A stretch of 64,000 nucleotides of DNA from Albidovulum sp. (GTDB lineage: Bacteria; Pseudomonadota; Alphaproteobacteria; Rhodobacterales; Rhodobacteraceae), in contig JAPPFL010000068.1 of the NCBI GenBank assembly GCA_028823855.1, positions 108,623-172,622 on the forward strand, in the 5' to 3' direction. A model generated the notes under the pieces. The model ran no database searches. It was not told where the DNA came from and saw only the letters and a program-made list of their open reading frames with translations. The first letter of the stretch is position 1. Each line of letters starts with the position of its first letter. The position numbers and the translations under genes were made by a program. Below are positions 17,972 to 27,127 of the stretch, in pieces.

Positions 17972-18713
17972 TCCACTTGCCCCATTTTCAACGCGTTTCA
18001 AATTTCTCGGAATTTACGAGTAGCGCGCAAGCGGGACGTTATCAACCGAAGGCGCAATTCGCCGGCTTGGATGCAAGGGCCGATTTGGGAGACGAGCGCT
18101 GGTTCGCCAACGGCCGCTGCTAGCCTCGAGACATGATTTTTCAGAGGCCATAGCGACGATGCGGCGCACAATTCAGAGTTGGCCTCTCAATGGGCGCGCG
18201 CGTTGCGGGAAAGAGAATAGGGCGCAGTCCGGCGTTCAATGCGGTGAGGACGAAGGTAGTGACTCTGCCCATCCACTGTCTATGCGACCGTCGCATGCGG
18301 AAATGCCGAATGGCGACTCGCGGAAGCAGGAACTTGAAAGGATCTGGAAACGCCCGGCGCGCCGGAAGGCCTGTCGCCGCCTGAATCGATTCGGTCGTTT
18401 CCCGATTGCTCGAAGCCGCGGCGGGATTGGCGCCTCAGCGGTGAACTCAACGGGAGGCCGGATTCAAATGTCGAGGAGTTGAAAGTTATTTCAAATGTTC
18501 CGTTGACGCGGAACCAGGATGCTTAATTGGAATTTACCCGAAGTCGATGTCGGAGAGTGCAATTGCAGATTTCTCCGACGACAGGATCTTCATTCCGGGA
18601 GAAATACCGGCAGGTGATCCCTACGCGGCATCGATGCGAGGGAGTTCGAGCCGCGGTCAAGGTCGCGCGTAATCGAGTCGAAGGACGCGACTATCGAAGA
18701 TATGGTCCGCCCT
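17972..18713. other. Gene-free stretch upstream of the decayed toxin-antitoxin module
   Basis: About 740 bp with short frames on the plus strand that lack recognisable motifs. The region directly before 18714 may be the decayed 5' part of the adjacent antitoxin-like gene: one frame runs from about 18630 into it without a stop. Nothing else was recognised. Confidence 0.4.
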
Positions 18714-18917
18714 ATGAGCGAGCGCAGGAATACAACCGCGCCTCAACCCGATATCCCCGGATTCCCGAAGGATTTGCGCGACCAGGTCAAGGCGGACGTA
18801 GCTGCCCAGCTTGAAGCCGGCGGCACGCTCTAGGGCGTTCGAGAGGAGGGCTCCTACGTCGCGCGCGCTAAGGACGGGGACCGGGTACTCAGGCGGCTCG
18901 ATCGAAGGTCGGATTGA
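18714..18917 (+). pseudogene. Antitoxin-like small gene upstream of a zeta-toxin remnant, interrupted by a stop
   Basis: ATG 18714 opens a frame reading DIPGFPKDLRDQVKADVAAQ and continuing to EAGGTL, then an in-frame TAG at 18831-18833. Beyond it the same frame continues with GSYVARAKDGDRVLRRLDRR to a TGA at 18915. The reading frame ends 21 bp before the zeta-like fragment. A small gene of this size and place is the usual antitoxin partner of chromosomal zeta-type toxins. I infer that function from position; the sequence itself is not diagnostic. The TAG suggests a dead gene. Confidence 0.45.
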
Positions 18918-18937
18918 TCCGGCCCGCTCCCGGGACA

Positions 18938-19451
18938 GTGCCGACGCTCTTCGTTGTTGCCGGACCTAATGGGAGCGGCAAAAGTCCACCCCGGCGCGCA
19001 CGAGCGGCCTTAGAGGGTTCGTAATAATCGGCCCCAATGCGATTGAGCGCAAAATGATGCCCGCCTACACTGCGCATTCGGCGCGCGGCGCACTTGGTCG
19101 GCGACGAATTGCGCTCGGCTCGGGCCTAGCGCATTTGGTGGAAACCGCCCTCGCCGGATCCGGCATCCTCCGACACATGGCGACCTCGTGAAGGGCTGGC
19201 TGCAGGATCGTCCTGAACCTAGTGTCTGCCGGTTCGCCCGACCAAGGGTAGATCGTTTCCGCAAACGCGTCGCGCTCGGCGGTCGCGACGTCCTGGTAGC
19301 TTACCCGCGGAGGCGGTTCGTGCGGTCGCGCTCCGATCTTCCGTCAGCAATTGCGCGGACGGATGAAGCCCGAGTATTCGACAACGCCGAACTCCGGCCC
19401 ATGCGCACCGGGAGGTTGCGTTCCTCGGTGCAAGACATGGTGGGTCGCTGA
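18938..19451 (+). pseudogene. Zeta-toxin-family kinase, degraded
   Basis: Starting at GTG 18938 the sequence reads TLFVVAGPNGSGKS, a P-loop typical of chromosomal zeta toxins (UDP-N-acetylglucosamine kinase fold). It then hits stops and frame changes. Later fragments in different frames are again zeta-like: VETALAGSGILRHM (the VETTLSG motif), IVLNLVSAGSPDQ, and RVALGGRDVLVAYPRRRF with PSAIARTDEARVFDNAELRP, matching the conserved C-terminal region. At least two frameshifts and several stops separate them, so no toxin can be made. Total length (about 170 codons) approximates an intact toxin of about 190-200 aa. Recognition is from several separate motifs in the right order. Confidence 0.7.
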
Positions 19452-19817
19452 GGCCGCTCCCGACTAGGCGGTCGCGGCTTGCGCTTTAACGATGCCATCG
19501 CATCCGCGATGACGTTCAGACCGCTCGAACGCTTGGACGCGTTTCCGGGCAGGATTTCCGTTCCATTTGCGCTCGCGGAGTACAATGCGCCAAATAAGGG
19601 TCGAATCCAAACTGGTTGGCGATCCTGCATTCCGCTACAATTCATTTGTAGGGCGGAAGGCTAAGGAACAATTCCGTCCAAAGCGAATGCAGGCGAGCTA
19701 CGAGCTCGCAAGAACGCGGCGCAAAAGAGCGGCAGCGCAGCGGCGCTCGAGCGCGCTGAGCGCAAGGGAAAGAATCGCTGAAATCGCTAGCCTGCTCAAC
19801 CAAGAAAAGGAAACACT
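19452..19817. other. Gene-free stretch before the SRPBCC gene
   Basis: About 370 bp. A plus-strand frame (19567-19836) is rich in Arg/Lys and overlaps the next gene's start; it has no recognisable domain and I do not call it. The AAGGAAAC site near 19806 serves the ATG at 19818. Confidence 0.4.
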
Positions 19818-20273
19818 ATGCCCACTGACGAAATAACGGCCAAAGCACAGATTCTGATCCGTAGGCCAAGAAATGAAGTGTTTAATGCATTTATGGATCC
19901 GGCGGTCATGAGCAAGTTTTGGTTAAAGAGAAAAGACAAAGGCTTGCGTGAAGGCGACAAGATAACTTGGTTCGTTGGCGACGCTTCGGACGCTTTTGAA
20001 ATTGAGGTTCGTGTAATGTCTATCAAGCAGCCTTCTCAAATCAAAATCGAGTGGGGCCAAGACGGCCAGTTCACCACCGTAACCTGGACTTTGGATGAAC
20101 AAAACCCAGATGTCACGCGGCTCGTGATCGAGGAGCGCGGCTTTATCGGAACGCGCGATGAAGTCGTTTCTCAAGCGCTTGATTCCACCGGCGGATTCAA
20201 CCAAGTGATCGTTGCGTTAAAGGCGCTACTCGAACATAATTCGACAATCAACGTCGTCGCAGATCGCGTTTGA
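19818..20273 (+). CDS. SRPBCC-fold protein (AHSA1-like)
   Basis: The 151-aa START/Bet v1-like protein begins ITAKAQILIRRPRNEVFNAF, the classic entry of the fold, followed by MDPAVMSKFW, GDKITWFVGDA and a late GGFNQVIVALKALLEH helix. Such proteins bind hydrophobic ligands or act as AHSA1-like domains; no catalytic residue can be named. ATG 19818 follows AAGGAAAC at good spacing. Codon choice looks more A/T-rich than in its neighbours, and the gene sits just after the decayed toxin module, so recent acquisition is possible. Confidence 0.78.
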   Translation: MPTDEITAKAQILIRRPRNEVFNAFMDPAVMSKFWLKRKDKGLREGDKITWFVGDASDAFEIEVRVMSIKQPSQIKIEWGQDGQFTTVTWTLDEQNPDVTRLVIEERGFIGTRDEVVSQALDSTGGFNQVIVALKALLEHNSTINVVADRV

Positions 20274-20813
20274 GGGTCGTGCAACGGCAAATCCGATCTT
20301 GATGCCGGTCAAGTCGTTTTCGCTCTATGCCTGTCCCGTGTCGGCCGCGAGATTGCGTTATGCAACGCGGCCTTCGGAATTAAGCGGGGAGCCGCCGCGC
20401 AGGTTCAGAATGCATAGCGACTGAGACTCGCTGTTGTGGCTTCGAATTATTCAACTTGAAACGAAACCCAGGCGGCCAATCGGACCGGCTTAATGCCAGC
20501 CCGATCCCAATTCGAACATCGTTGCGCCCCTATGGACTTGGCAATGATCGCCCCTTCCATTTCAGCTGCTGCTCGATGCGCGTCGAAAAGGCGGGCGCAT
20601 CCGCAGTATTCAGTTGCCGCCGATGCCCGGGCGGATTGCCGGTCAGGAGCAAAAAGGGCAAAGGAATTCCGGAAAATAGATTATTGACGACGAGTTATAT
20701 CGGAGTAGCGCAGGCCCGCGAATGCGGGCGCAGGCGGCGCAACGCATCGGATAAAGCCAGTCGCCATCTCGACAAAGTGTTGTCAGGCAATCGGAATTGT
20801 CTTCGGGTCAATG
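20274..20813. other. Gene-free stretch between convergent SRPBCC and fabI genes
   Basis: About 540 bp with no open frame that resembles a protein family on either strand. No clear terminator hairpin was found. Confidence 0.4.
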
Positions 20814-21602
20814 CTATATGTTTTTGACTTGCGGCATGCCGAGGACGTGAAAGCCGCCGTCTACCGCGATTATCTCGCCGGTCGTGCAGGAGCCGTAGTC
20901 CGATGCCAAATACACGGCCGTGCCGCCAATCGCATCAAGGGTCGCATTGGACCCCAATGGCGCGTTTGATTCGGTAAAGCGAAAGGTCTTCCGAGCCCCC
21001 GCGATTGCGGCGCCTGCCAGCGTTTTCATCGGCCCGGGGCTAATTGCGTTTACCCGAATGCCTTCCGGACCCAGGTCATTGGCCAAATACCGCACGGTTG
21101 ACTCGAGCGCCGCCTTGGCAACGCCCATGACGTTGTAGAAGGGCGTGACCCGGTTCGATCCCTGGAAAGTCAGCGTTAGGATGGTTCCGCCGTTTTTCAT
21201 CAAGGGCTTCGCCCGCCGGGAGAGATCTATTAGCGAGTAGCAGGAAATCGCCAGTGAATTTTGAAAATTGTGTTTTGTCGTATGGATGAAGCGACCGGAC
21301 AGCTCGTTCTTGTCTGAATACGCGATCGCGTGGACGAGGAAATCCAATTGATGCCACTTTTCGCCGATCACTGCGAATAAATTGTCCAGGGACGAGTCGT
21401 CCATGACATCCGCGGACAGCACGATTTCCGAACAAATCGATTCGGCGAGCGGCTTTACGCGCCTACCCATACTCTCCCCTTGATAGGTTAGAGCCAGTTC
21501 GGCTCCTTCCGAGCGCATCGCTCTCGCAATTCCCCATGCAATGGAGCGTTCGTTGGCCACTCCCAGCACCAGACCGCGTTTTCCGTTCAGCAATTGGCCC
21601 AT
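20814..21602 (-). CDS. fabI: Enoyl-[acyl-carrier-protein] reductase (NADH)
   Basis: The 262-aa SDR-type enzyme reduces trans-2-enoyl-ACP in the last step of fatty acid elongation. It shows GQLLNGKRGLVLGVANERSIAWGIA, LTYQGE, FLVHAIAYSDKNEL, FYNVMGVAKAALE with the Tyr-x6-Lys pair of FabI, and GIRVNAISPGPMKTLA. ATG 21602 (MGQLL) is chosen; a TTG at 21611 overlaps the fabB stop. It is the last gene of a fabA-fabB-fabI cluster on the minus strand, only five bases after fabB. One oddity is LTLTFQGSNRV, where homologs usually have LTYLGA. Confidence 0.95.
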   Translation of the reverse strand: MGQLLNGKRGLVLGVANERSIAWGIARAMRSEGAELALTYQGESMGRRVKPLAESICSEIVLSADVMDDSSLDNLFAVIGEKWHQLDFLVHAIAYSDKNELSGRFIHTTKHNFQNSLAISCYSLIDLSRRAKPLMKNGGTILTLTFQGSNRVTPFYNVMGVAKAALESTVRYLANDLGPEGIRVNAISPGPMKTLAGAAIAGARKTFRFTESNAPLGSNATLDAIGGTAVYLASDYGSCTTGEIIAVDGGFHVLGMPQVKNI

Positions 21603-21607
21603 GACGG

Positions 21608-22834
21608 TCAATTCGGAACTTTGCTAAATACCAATGTTGCATTGGTGCCGCCGAATCCGAAGCTGTTCGAAAGAACGGTATCGAGTTCCACATTTTCTCT
21701 TGTTTCGGTTATGATTTCGTCCGCTGCAATTTCTGGATCGAGTTTTTCTACGTTCGCGGATGCCGCCAAAAAGCGTCCTTTGAGCATGATAAGCGAATAG
21801 ATGGATTCATGAACTCCCGCGGCGCCTAGCGAATGTCCCGACAGCGATTTTGTTGAACTAATCGGCGGCGTGCGGCCCTTTCCGAATATTCGCCTCACTG
21901 CTTCGACCTCGACCACGTCGCCCGCCGGCGTCGAAGTTCCGTGGGCGTTTATGTAGTCGACTTTCCGGTTGCCTAGATTGGATATGGCCAGACGCATCGA
22001 GCGCTCGCCGCCTTCGCCGGAAGGCGCGACCATGTCGAATCCGTCGGATGTTGCAGCGTATCCGGTTACTTCCGCATATATTTCAGCGCCACGCGACTTG
22101 GCATGTTCAAGTTCTTCCAGCACCAGTACTCCGCCGCCCCCGGCAATTACGAATCCGTCCCGACTCCGGTCAAAAGGTCGCGACGCGGTCTGCGGCCTAT
22201 CGTTGAATCTCGAACTCATCGCGCCCATCGCATCGAAGAGGCACGATAGCGTCCAGTCCACTTCTTCGCCGCCTCCGGCGAAAACGATGTCCTGCATTCC
22301 GAATTTGATTTGTTCGGTGGCATTGCCGATGCAATGCGCGGAAGTGGAGCAAGCGGAAGTAATCGAGTAATTCACGCCTTTTATGCCAAACGGCGTTGCA
22401 AGGCATGCCGAATTTGTCGAGGACATGCAGCGAGTAACCATATAGGGCCCCATTCGGCGAGGATTGTTCTTTTCCTTCACGATTTGATGAGCAGTATAGA
22501 AATTGGACGTGGACGGTCCTCCAGAACCCATGACCAATCCGGTTCGCTCGTTGGAAATATCTCGCTCTTCGAGGCCGGCATCCGCGATTGCCTGCTGCAT
22601 GGCAATAAAGTTGTACGCGGCGCCGGGGCCCATGAACCTCAGCCGGCGCTTTTCGATTTTTTCGCTAATGTCGATATTCGGCACGCCATGCACTTGACAG
22701 CGGAATCCGTGCTCCGCGTATTCTTCCGAAAATACAATACCGGAGGTGCCGTTGCGGAGCGATTTTTCAACCTCGTGCTTGTCGTTACCGAGCGGCGATA
22801 CAATGCCGACCCCGGTAATTGCTACTCGGCGCAT
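21608..22834 (-). CDS. fabB: Beta-ketoacyl-[acyl-carrier-protein] synthase I
   Basis: The 408-aa condensing enzyme elongates acyl-ACP and is needed to extend the cis-unsaturated intermediate made by FabA. The Cys-His-His triad is visible: Cys162 in [13 protein letters not shown], His in [11 protein letters not shown], and His in [11 protein letters not shown]. The C-terminus [14 protein letters not shown] is typical of the KAS family. It is flanked by fabA upstream (31-bp gap) and fabI downstream, the standard alphaproteobacterial unsaturated fatty acid cluster. The irr regulator gene often found upstream of fabA is not seen. Confidence 0.95.
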   Translation of the reverse strand: MRRVAITGVGIVSPLGNDKHEVEKSLRNGTSGIVFSEEYAEHGFRCQVHGVPNIDISEKIEKRRLRFMGPGAAYNFIAMQQAIADAGLEERDISNERTGLVMGSGGPSTSNFYTAHQIVKEKNNPRRMGPYMVTRCMSSTNSACLATPFGIKGVNYSITSACSTSAHCIGNATEQIKFGMQDIVFAGGGEEVDWTLSCLFDAMGAMSSRFNDRPQTASRPFDRSRDGFVIAGGGGVLVLEELEHAKSRGAEIYAEVTGYAATSDGFDMVAPSGEGGERSMRLAISNLGNRKVDYINAHGTSTPAGDVVEVEAVRRIFGKGRTPPISSTKSLSGHSLGAAGVHESIYSLIMLKGRFLAASANVEKLDPEIAADEIITETRENVELDTVLSNSFGFGGTNATLVFSKVPN

Positions 22835-22865
22835 CCGAGAACTCCCTTTTGGCGGCTATTCTGAT

Positions 22866-23372
22866 TCACGTCGTAAAAAGGCCGACCTTCATTCCTATGG
22901 CCTCGTAAATTGCTTTGCCGTCAACAATCAATTTGCCGTCCGCAATGCCTAGCTTCAATTTTCTGTCGATAACCCGCGTGAAATCGATGCAGTAGGTTAC
23001 GAGATTCGATTTCGGCGTAACCATGTCCGTGAATTTAACCTCGGTTACGCCGAGCGCCCTTCCTCTTCCAGGCATGCCTCGCCAGCCAAGATTGAAACCT
23101 GTCAGCTGCCAAAGCGCATCGAGGCCAAGGCAGCCGGGCATTACGGGGTCTCCGGGGAAGTGGCACGAGAAAAACCACAAACCTGGATGAATATCGAGTT
23201 CCGCGACTGCGTGACCTAGCCCGTTTGCTCCGCCATTGCTGGAAATCTCCGTTATGCGGTCGAACATGAGCATAGGCGGTGCCGGAAGCTGAGCGTTGCC
23301 GGGGCCAAACAACTTCCCACGGGCGCAATCAAGCAGACCTTCGCGGTCAAAGCTATCGGGGTATTTGGACAT
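22866..23372 (-). CDS. fabA: 3-hydroxydecanoyl-[acyl-carrier-protein] dehydratase/isomerase
   Basis: The roughly 168-aa hot-dog-fold enzyme dehydrates 3-hydroxydecanoyl-ACP and isomerises it to the cis-3 form. The catalytic His lies in [20 protein letters not shown], which also contains the family's active-site Asp. Further matches are [12 protein letters not shown] and [12 protein letters not shown] 23372 is chosen; a TTG six bases upstream has slightly better spacing from an AAGGA site. It is the first gene of fabA-fabB-fabI, so anaerobic-type unsaturated fatty acid synthesis is present. Confidence 0.95.
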   Translation of the reverse strand: MSKYPDSFDREGLLDCARGKLFGPGNAQLPAPPMLMFDRITEISSNGGANGLGHAVAELDIHPGLWFFSCHFPGDPVMPGCLGLDALWQLTGFNLGWRGMPGRGRALGVTEVKFTDMVTPKSNLVTYCIDFTRVIDRKLKLGIADGKLIVDGKAIYEAIGMKVGLFTT

Positions 23373-23378
23373 GCACAA

Positions 23379-23943
23379 CCGCTATTCCTTCGCGCTGGCC
23401 GTTTCTAACACTGCCTGCCAAGTTCTGGCAAGAGTCCATTGGATCGAATCGAGCAAGGCTTGACAGCGAAAAGCGACTTGCCGCTCGATTGTAGATGGCC
23501 ATTGCTCCAGCAAACCCGCGCCAACGGTTCGGAGGCATGCGAGAGTCGGACCATCCGTTTGAACCCAGAATCTCAATTCGCCCGTCGCATCGCTACATTG
23601 TTGTCGGGCAAACAGTCTTTGCCTCTCGAAACGATCGATTGGCCGGCATACGCCTCGGTCTTCGTAATCGGGAGACAGGGTATCCCAATCATGGTGATGC
23701 CGCCGATTGCTGCCGCCCGAAAATCGATCTCAATCGACAATGCCCGAAAATTCGCACTTGGGCACGCGCGCTTGCGGTCGTAGGCACCGATCGCTTGAAC
23801 GGCCGGCCAACCGGGAGAAATTCGATCGCCTCGCTTAAGCGTTCGAAATTGTGCAACTGCAACAAATTTGTTCAGTTTCGACAAATTACTGGTATCGCGG
23901 CCCGCGACTTTTTTCTACTGTGTTTCATTTGATTGGCTTGGCG
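23379..23943. other. Intergenic region between fabA and the uxaA-like gene (divergent)
   Basis: About 565 bp between divergent genes. Short frames on both strands have no recognisable motif. I looked for a Fur/Irr-family gene, commonly placed here in relatives, and found none. Confidence 0.45.
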
Positions 23944-23949
23944 TATAAT
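23944..23949 (+). promoter_or_regulatory. Probable -10 element (TATAAT) of the uxaA-like gene
   Basis: A consensus TATAAT lies 38 bp upstream of the ATG at 23987, a good distance for a short leader. The -35 position (about 23921-23926) reads TGTTTC, a weak match. Confidence 0.5.
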
Positions 23950-23986
23950 TTGCCTGCGCCCGGCTCTCGGGCGATTGGAGTTTGCG

Positions 23987-25480
23987 ATGAACGATACGAT
24001 ACTATTGGATCCTGCCGACAGCGTAGCAACAGCCTTTAAGAGTCTGGAAGCCGGAAAAGGCGGAGCGATCGAAAAAATCCCGCGCGGCCACAAGATTGCC
24101 AGACGCGATATCGCCAAGGGCGAAGAAGTGCGGAAATATGCGCAAATTATCGGATATGCGACTAGAGATATCCGAACTGGTTCGCATGTTCACACGCAGA
24201 ATTTGGAGTTTCGAAGCGTAGCGCGCGACTATCGGTACGCGACGGAATTGAGGCCGGTCGAGGAGGTATCCGACAGCGATGCGTTCATGGGCTTTCGGCG
24301 CGCGAACGGCCGTGTCGGTGCGCGAAATTTCATCGCGGTAATCGCCTCTGTAAATTGTTCGGCTACGGCGGCGAGGCTGATTGCTTCCCATTTCGACGAA
24401 TCCCGCTTGGCCGGTTTCAAAAACGTAGACGGAGTTGCCGCATTTGTGCACGGCACCGGCTGCGGCATGGCGGACAATGGCGAAGGATTCGAGGCGCTGC
24501 AGCGCGTGATGTGGGGATACGCCCGCAATCCGAACGTCGCGGGCGTGCTCATGGTCGGGCTCGGCTGCGAGATCAATCAGATTTCATGGCTGATCGAATC
24601 CTATGGCATAAAGCAAGGCCCGCTTTTCCAGGCGATGAATATACAGGAGAAATGCGGACTGGCTCAGACAGTTGCGGCGGGTATCGGGAAAATCGAAGCC
24701 ATGTTGCCGGTCGCGGACAAATTCGAGCGTTCCGAATGCCCGGCATCGGAAATTTCAGTGGCGCTTCAATGCGGAGGATCGGATTCCTGGTCGGGAGTGA
24801 CGGCGAATCCGGCGCTTGGCCACGCTTGCGACCTTCTCGTGGCTCAAGGCGGAACAGTCGTTCTTGCCGAAACGCCGGAAATTTTCGGCGCGGAGCATCT
24901 GCTGACTCGGCGGGCGGTTTCGCGCGAAGTCGGAGAAAAGCTCATCGAAAGAATTCGATGGTGGGAAGATTACGTTGACCGAAATCGCGGAAGCATGAAC
25001 AACAATCCATCGCCGGGAAACAAGACCGGTGGACTGACAACGATACTGGAAAAATCCCTTGGCGCCGCTGCAAAGTGCGGTACGACGCCGTTGAAGGGTG
25101 TATATCGCTATGCCGAGACCGTGTCGGAGCGCGGGTTCGTTTTCATGGATAGTCCGGGATACGATCCTGCATCAGTTACGGGTCAAATAGCCAGCGGATG
25201 CAATGTAGTAGCCTTCACGACCGGCAGAGGTTCCGCTTTCGGCTCGAAGCCGTCCCCTTCCATAAAGATCGCGACAAACTCTGAAATGTACGGGCGAATG
25301 GAAGCCGACATGGATATCAATGCGGGCGAAATTCTCGACGGAATCGGCACGGTCGAATCCAAGGGGCGCGAGATCTACGACAAGTTACTATCCGTCGCCT
25401 CCGGCGAAAAAAGCAAGTCCGAAAAGCAGGGCCTCGGCGACTTTGAATTCGTTCCCTGGCAAATCGGAGCGGTAATGTGA
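23987..25480 (+). CDS. UxaA-family (altronate/galactarate) dehydratase
   Basis: The 497-aa iron-dependent sugar-acid dehydratase has a small N-terminal SAF-like domain (about residues 1-80) with GHKIARRDIAKGEEVRKYAQ and IGYATRDIRTGSHVHTQNL. The large altronate-dehydratase domain follows: RANGRVGARNFIAVIASVNCS, FVHGTGCGM, GLGCEINQISWL, LQCGGSDSWSGVTANPALG, and EAPEIFGAEHL-like TPEIFGAEHLL. ATG 23987 with GGAG seven bases upstream is chosen. Family members dehydrate D-altronate, D-galactarate or related acids to 2-keto-3-deoxy products. No neighbouring sugar-acid genes fix the substrate here; the short gap to tag (76 bp) may mean co-transcription. Confidence 0.88.
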   Translation: MNDTILLDPADSVATAFKSLEAGKGGAIEKIPRGHKIARRDIAKGEEVRKYAQIIGYATRDIRTGSHVHTQNLEFRSVARDYRYATELRPVEEVSDSDAFMGFRRANGRVGARNFIAVIASVNCSATAARLIASHFDESRLAGFKNVDGVAAFVHGTGCGMADNGEGFEALQRVMWGYARNPNVAGVLMVGLGCEINQISWLIESYGIKQGPLFQAMNIQEKCGLAQTVAAGIGKIEAMLPVADKFERSECPASEISVALQCGGSDSWSGVTANPALGHACDLLVAQGGTVVLAETPEIFGAEHLLTRRAVSREVGEKLIERIRWWEDYVDRNRGSMNNNPSPGNKTGGLTTILEKSLGAAAKCGTTPLKGVYRYAETVSERGFVFMDSPGYDPASVTGQIASGCNVVAFTTGRGSAFGSKPSPSIKIATNSEMYGRMEADMDINAGEILDGIGTVESKGREIYDKLLSVASGEKSKSEKQGLGDFEFVPWQIGAVM

Positions 25481-25556
25481 AGGAAGTGTGAATAGGGCGG
25501 CGGCTTGACGAAATTGCAAGCTACCGCCATTCTCGCATTTCGGAAGGCAGGCGACA

Positions 25557-26195
25557 ATGCAGCTGAGCCCTGGCCGTGACGGGAAGTTGCGGTGCTTTGG
25601 CAATGAACCTGGCAAGGAATTCTACGCGGCGTACCACGACAAAGAATGGGGCAAGCCGGTACACGACGACATAAAGTTGTTCGAGATGCTACTCCTTGAA
25701 GGCGCTCAGGCCGGACTTAGCTGGGAGACGATTCTGCGCAAGCGACAGGGATATAGGGAAGCATTTCACGGGTTTGATCCCCGCGCGGTTGCGGACATGT
25801 CCGACAACGAGCTGGAAATGGTCGGATTCAACCCAGAAATTGTAAGGAATCGATTGAAAATCTATTCGGCGCGATCAAACGCGGTTGCCTTTATCGAAAT
25901 TCAAAACGAGTTCGGATCCTTTGATGAATATCTTTGGCGGTTCGTGGACGGGCGTACTATCGTCAATGAATGGGCGTCCTTCGATCAGGTCCCTGCAAGG
26001 TCGCCTGAGAGCGAAGCCTTGTCGAAGGATTTGCGCAAAAGAGGCATGAAATTCGTGGGGCCGACGATAATGTATGCGTTCATGCAAGCCGTCGGAATGG
26101 TCGACGACCATTTGACGACGTGCTGGGTCAGGGTCGGCGGCGCGGAACTTAACGCGATCTCTCAAATTGAACTAAAGGGCAGGGAGGTTTCTTAG
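25557..26195 (+). CDS. tag: DNA-3-methyladenine glycosylase I
   Basis: The 212-aa base-excision repair enzyme removes 3-methyladenine from DNA. It shows LRCFGN near the N-terminus (zinc Cys), YHDKEWGKPVHDD, LLLEGAQAGLSWETILRKR with the base-pocket Glu, FVGPTIMYAFMQAVGMVDDH, and a final zinc-binding HLTTCW. It is slightly longer than E. coli Tag (187 aa). It overlaps the convergent HEAT-like gene by 24 bp. A second alkylation-repair gene (AlkD-like) occurs at 57.6 kb. Confidence 0.95.
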   Translation: MQLSPGRDGKLRCFGNEPGKEFYAAYHDKEWGKPVHDDIKLFEMLLLEGAQAGLSWETILRKRQGYREAFHGFDPRAVADMSDNELEMVGFNPEIVRNRLKIYSARSNAVAFIEIQNEFGSFDEYLWRFVDGRTIVNEWASFDQVPARSPESEALSKDLRKRGMKFVGPTIMYAFMQAVGMVDDHLTTCWVRVGGAELNAISQIELKGREVS

Positions 26196-26657
26196 CCTTG
26201 CTTTAACGGAAGGCGCTTCCGATTCCATCGCCCGTTGAATCAAGCGAAGCGTTTCCGCCCTGAATTCAGGATATGAAATCGCAAGGCGGTGCAGCGCGCT
26301 GAAGGACCACGCGCGGACGAATTTGTTGCGGTCGCTGGTCAAATCGAGAACGAAATCTCGCAGATGGTGCTTTAGTTCGGGCGGAACGGCAAGGTGCTGA
26401 AAGAATTGGAGAAAGTGCAATCTGGCCTGCCACCCGCGCAGGTCGAGAAACACTTGCAGCAATTGTCGCGACAATTCCAAGTTTGGACGGCAGCCGCGCT
26501 CAATGTGGCGCTTTAGGAGCCAGCTAGCGGTTGTTTCGATATCCTGTTCCGCGCACAGGCGTGCCAATTCAAACTCCAGATCGGGGCATTCTCGGATTTC
26601 GCCATAGACCTCGCGCAGCGACGCTGCGGAATCCGGGTCGCAGATCTCGAGCCGCAT
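26172..26657 (-). CDS. HEAT-repeat-like protein of unknown function
   Basis: A roughly 161-aa all-helical protein with repeated amphipathic helix pairs, for example ELSRQLLQVFLDLRGWQARL, PELKHHLRDFVLDLTSDRN and KFVRAWSFSALHRLAISYP. The pattern suggests HEAT/ARM-type repeats of about 35-40 residues. I recognise no named family and no enzyme motif. ATG 26657 lies nine bases after the SRPBCC stop, so the two probably form an operon. A longer in-frame extension to 26798 overlaps the SRPBCC gene and is unlikely. It ends in a tail-to-tail overlap with tag. Confidence 0.65.
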   Translation of the reverse strand: MRLEICDPDSAASLREVYGEIRECPDLEFELARLCAEQDIETTASWLLKRHIERGCRPNLELSRQLLQVFLDLRGWQARLHFLQFFQHLAVPPELKHHLRDFVLDLTSDRNKFVRAWSFSALHRLAISYPEFRAETLRLIQRAMESEAPSVKARLRNLPAL

Positions 26658-26665
26658 CCTTAAAT

Positions 26666-27127
26666 TCAAGACCGAACCGAACCCTGCGCCGCAGCTTCCT
26701 TTTCGGCGAAAGCCTTGAACGCTTGCATATGCCTGCGCGACTCCTTTTTGAATGCGCCGGGTAGGAAAAACGACATTATCCTCATGAAGCCCTTGCATTG
26801 GAATTCAGTCTTGAATCTCCAACGGGTTGCGCCGGAAGAGATTTCCTGGAAGTGGTTGTCAACCGGATTCCAGACGCCCTTGGCCTCGTAGACATAGCTT
26901 ATTCTTTCAGGCAGATTCGATTCACGAACCGTCTCGGACATGACAATAGATCGCTTGCCCATTCTATGCGTGAGTTCGAGCCTTGCCCCGACTTCGCCGG
27001 AATTCCCGTGAAGCGATTTGCAGTCGAGCAGGGAAGGCTGCCACTCCTTAAATCTGGCTTGGTCAATGAACAGCTCCGCAACCAACTCCCTTGGGGCGGA
27101 TATTTCTAATTCCAGTTCGTAATTCAT
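26666..27127 (-). CDS. SRPBCC-family protein (polyketide cyclase/START-like)
   Basis: The 153-aa protein begins MNYELELEISAPRELVAELF and continues with FKEWQPSLLDCKSLHG, TVRESNLPERISYVYEAKGV and a late hydrophobic helix FMRIMSFFLPGAFKKESRRH. This is the START/SRPBCC layout of small hydrophobic-ligand binders. No specific ligand can be inferred. It is followed closely on the same strand by the HEAT-like gene. Confidence 0.82.
   Translation of the reverse strand: MNYELELEISAPRELVAELFIDQARFKEWQPSLLDCKSLHGNSGEVGARLELTHRMGKRSIVMSETVRESNLPERISYVYEAKGVWNPVDNHFQEISSGATRWRFKTEFQCKGFMRIMSFFLPGAFKKESRRHMQAFKAFAEKEAAAQGSVRS

Noticed and set aside
23379..23943. irr (Fur-family regulator) upstream of fabA
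   Set aside because: Expected from relatives, but no frame with Fur-type DNA-binding or metal-binding His motifs is present.
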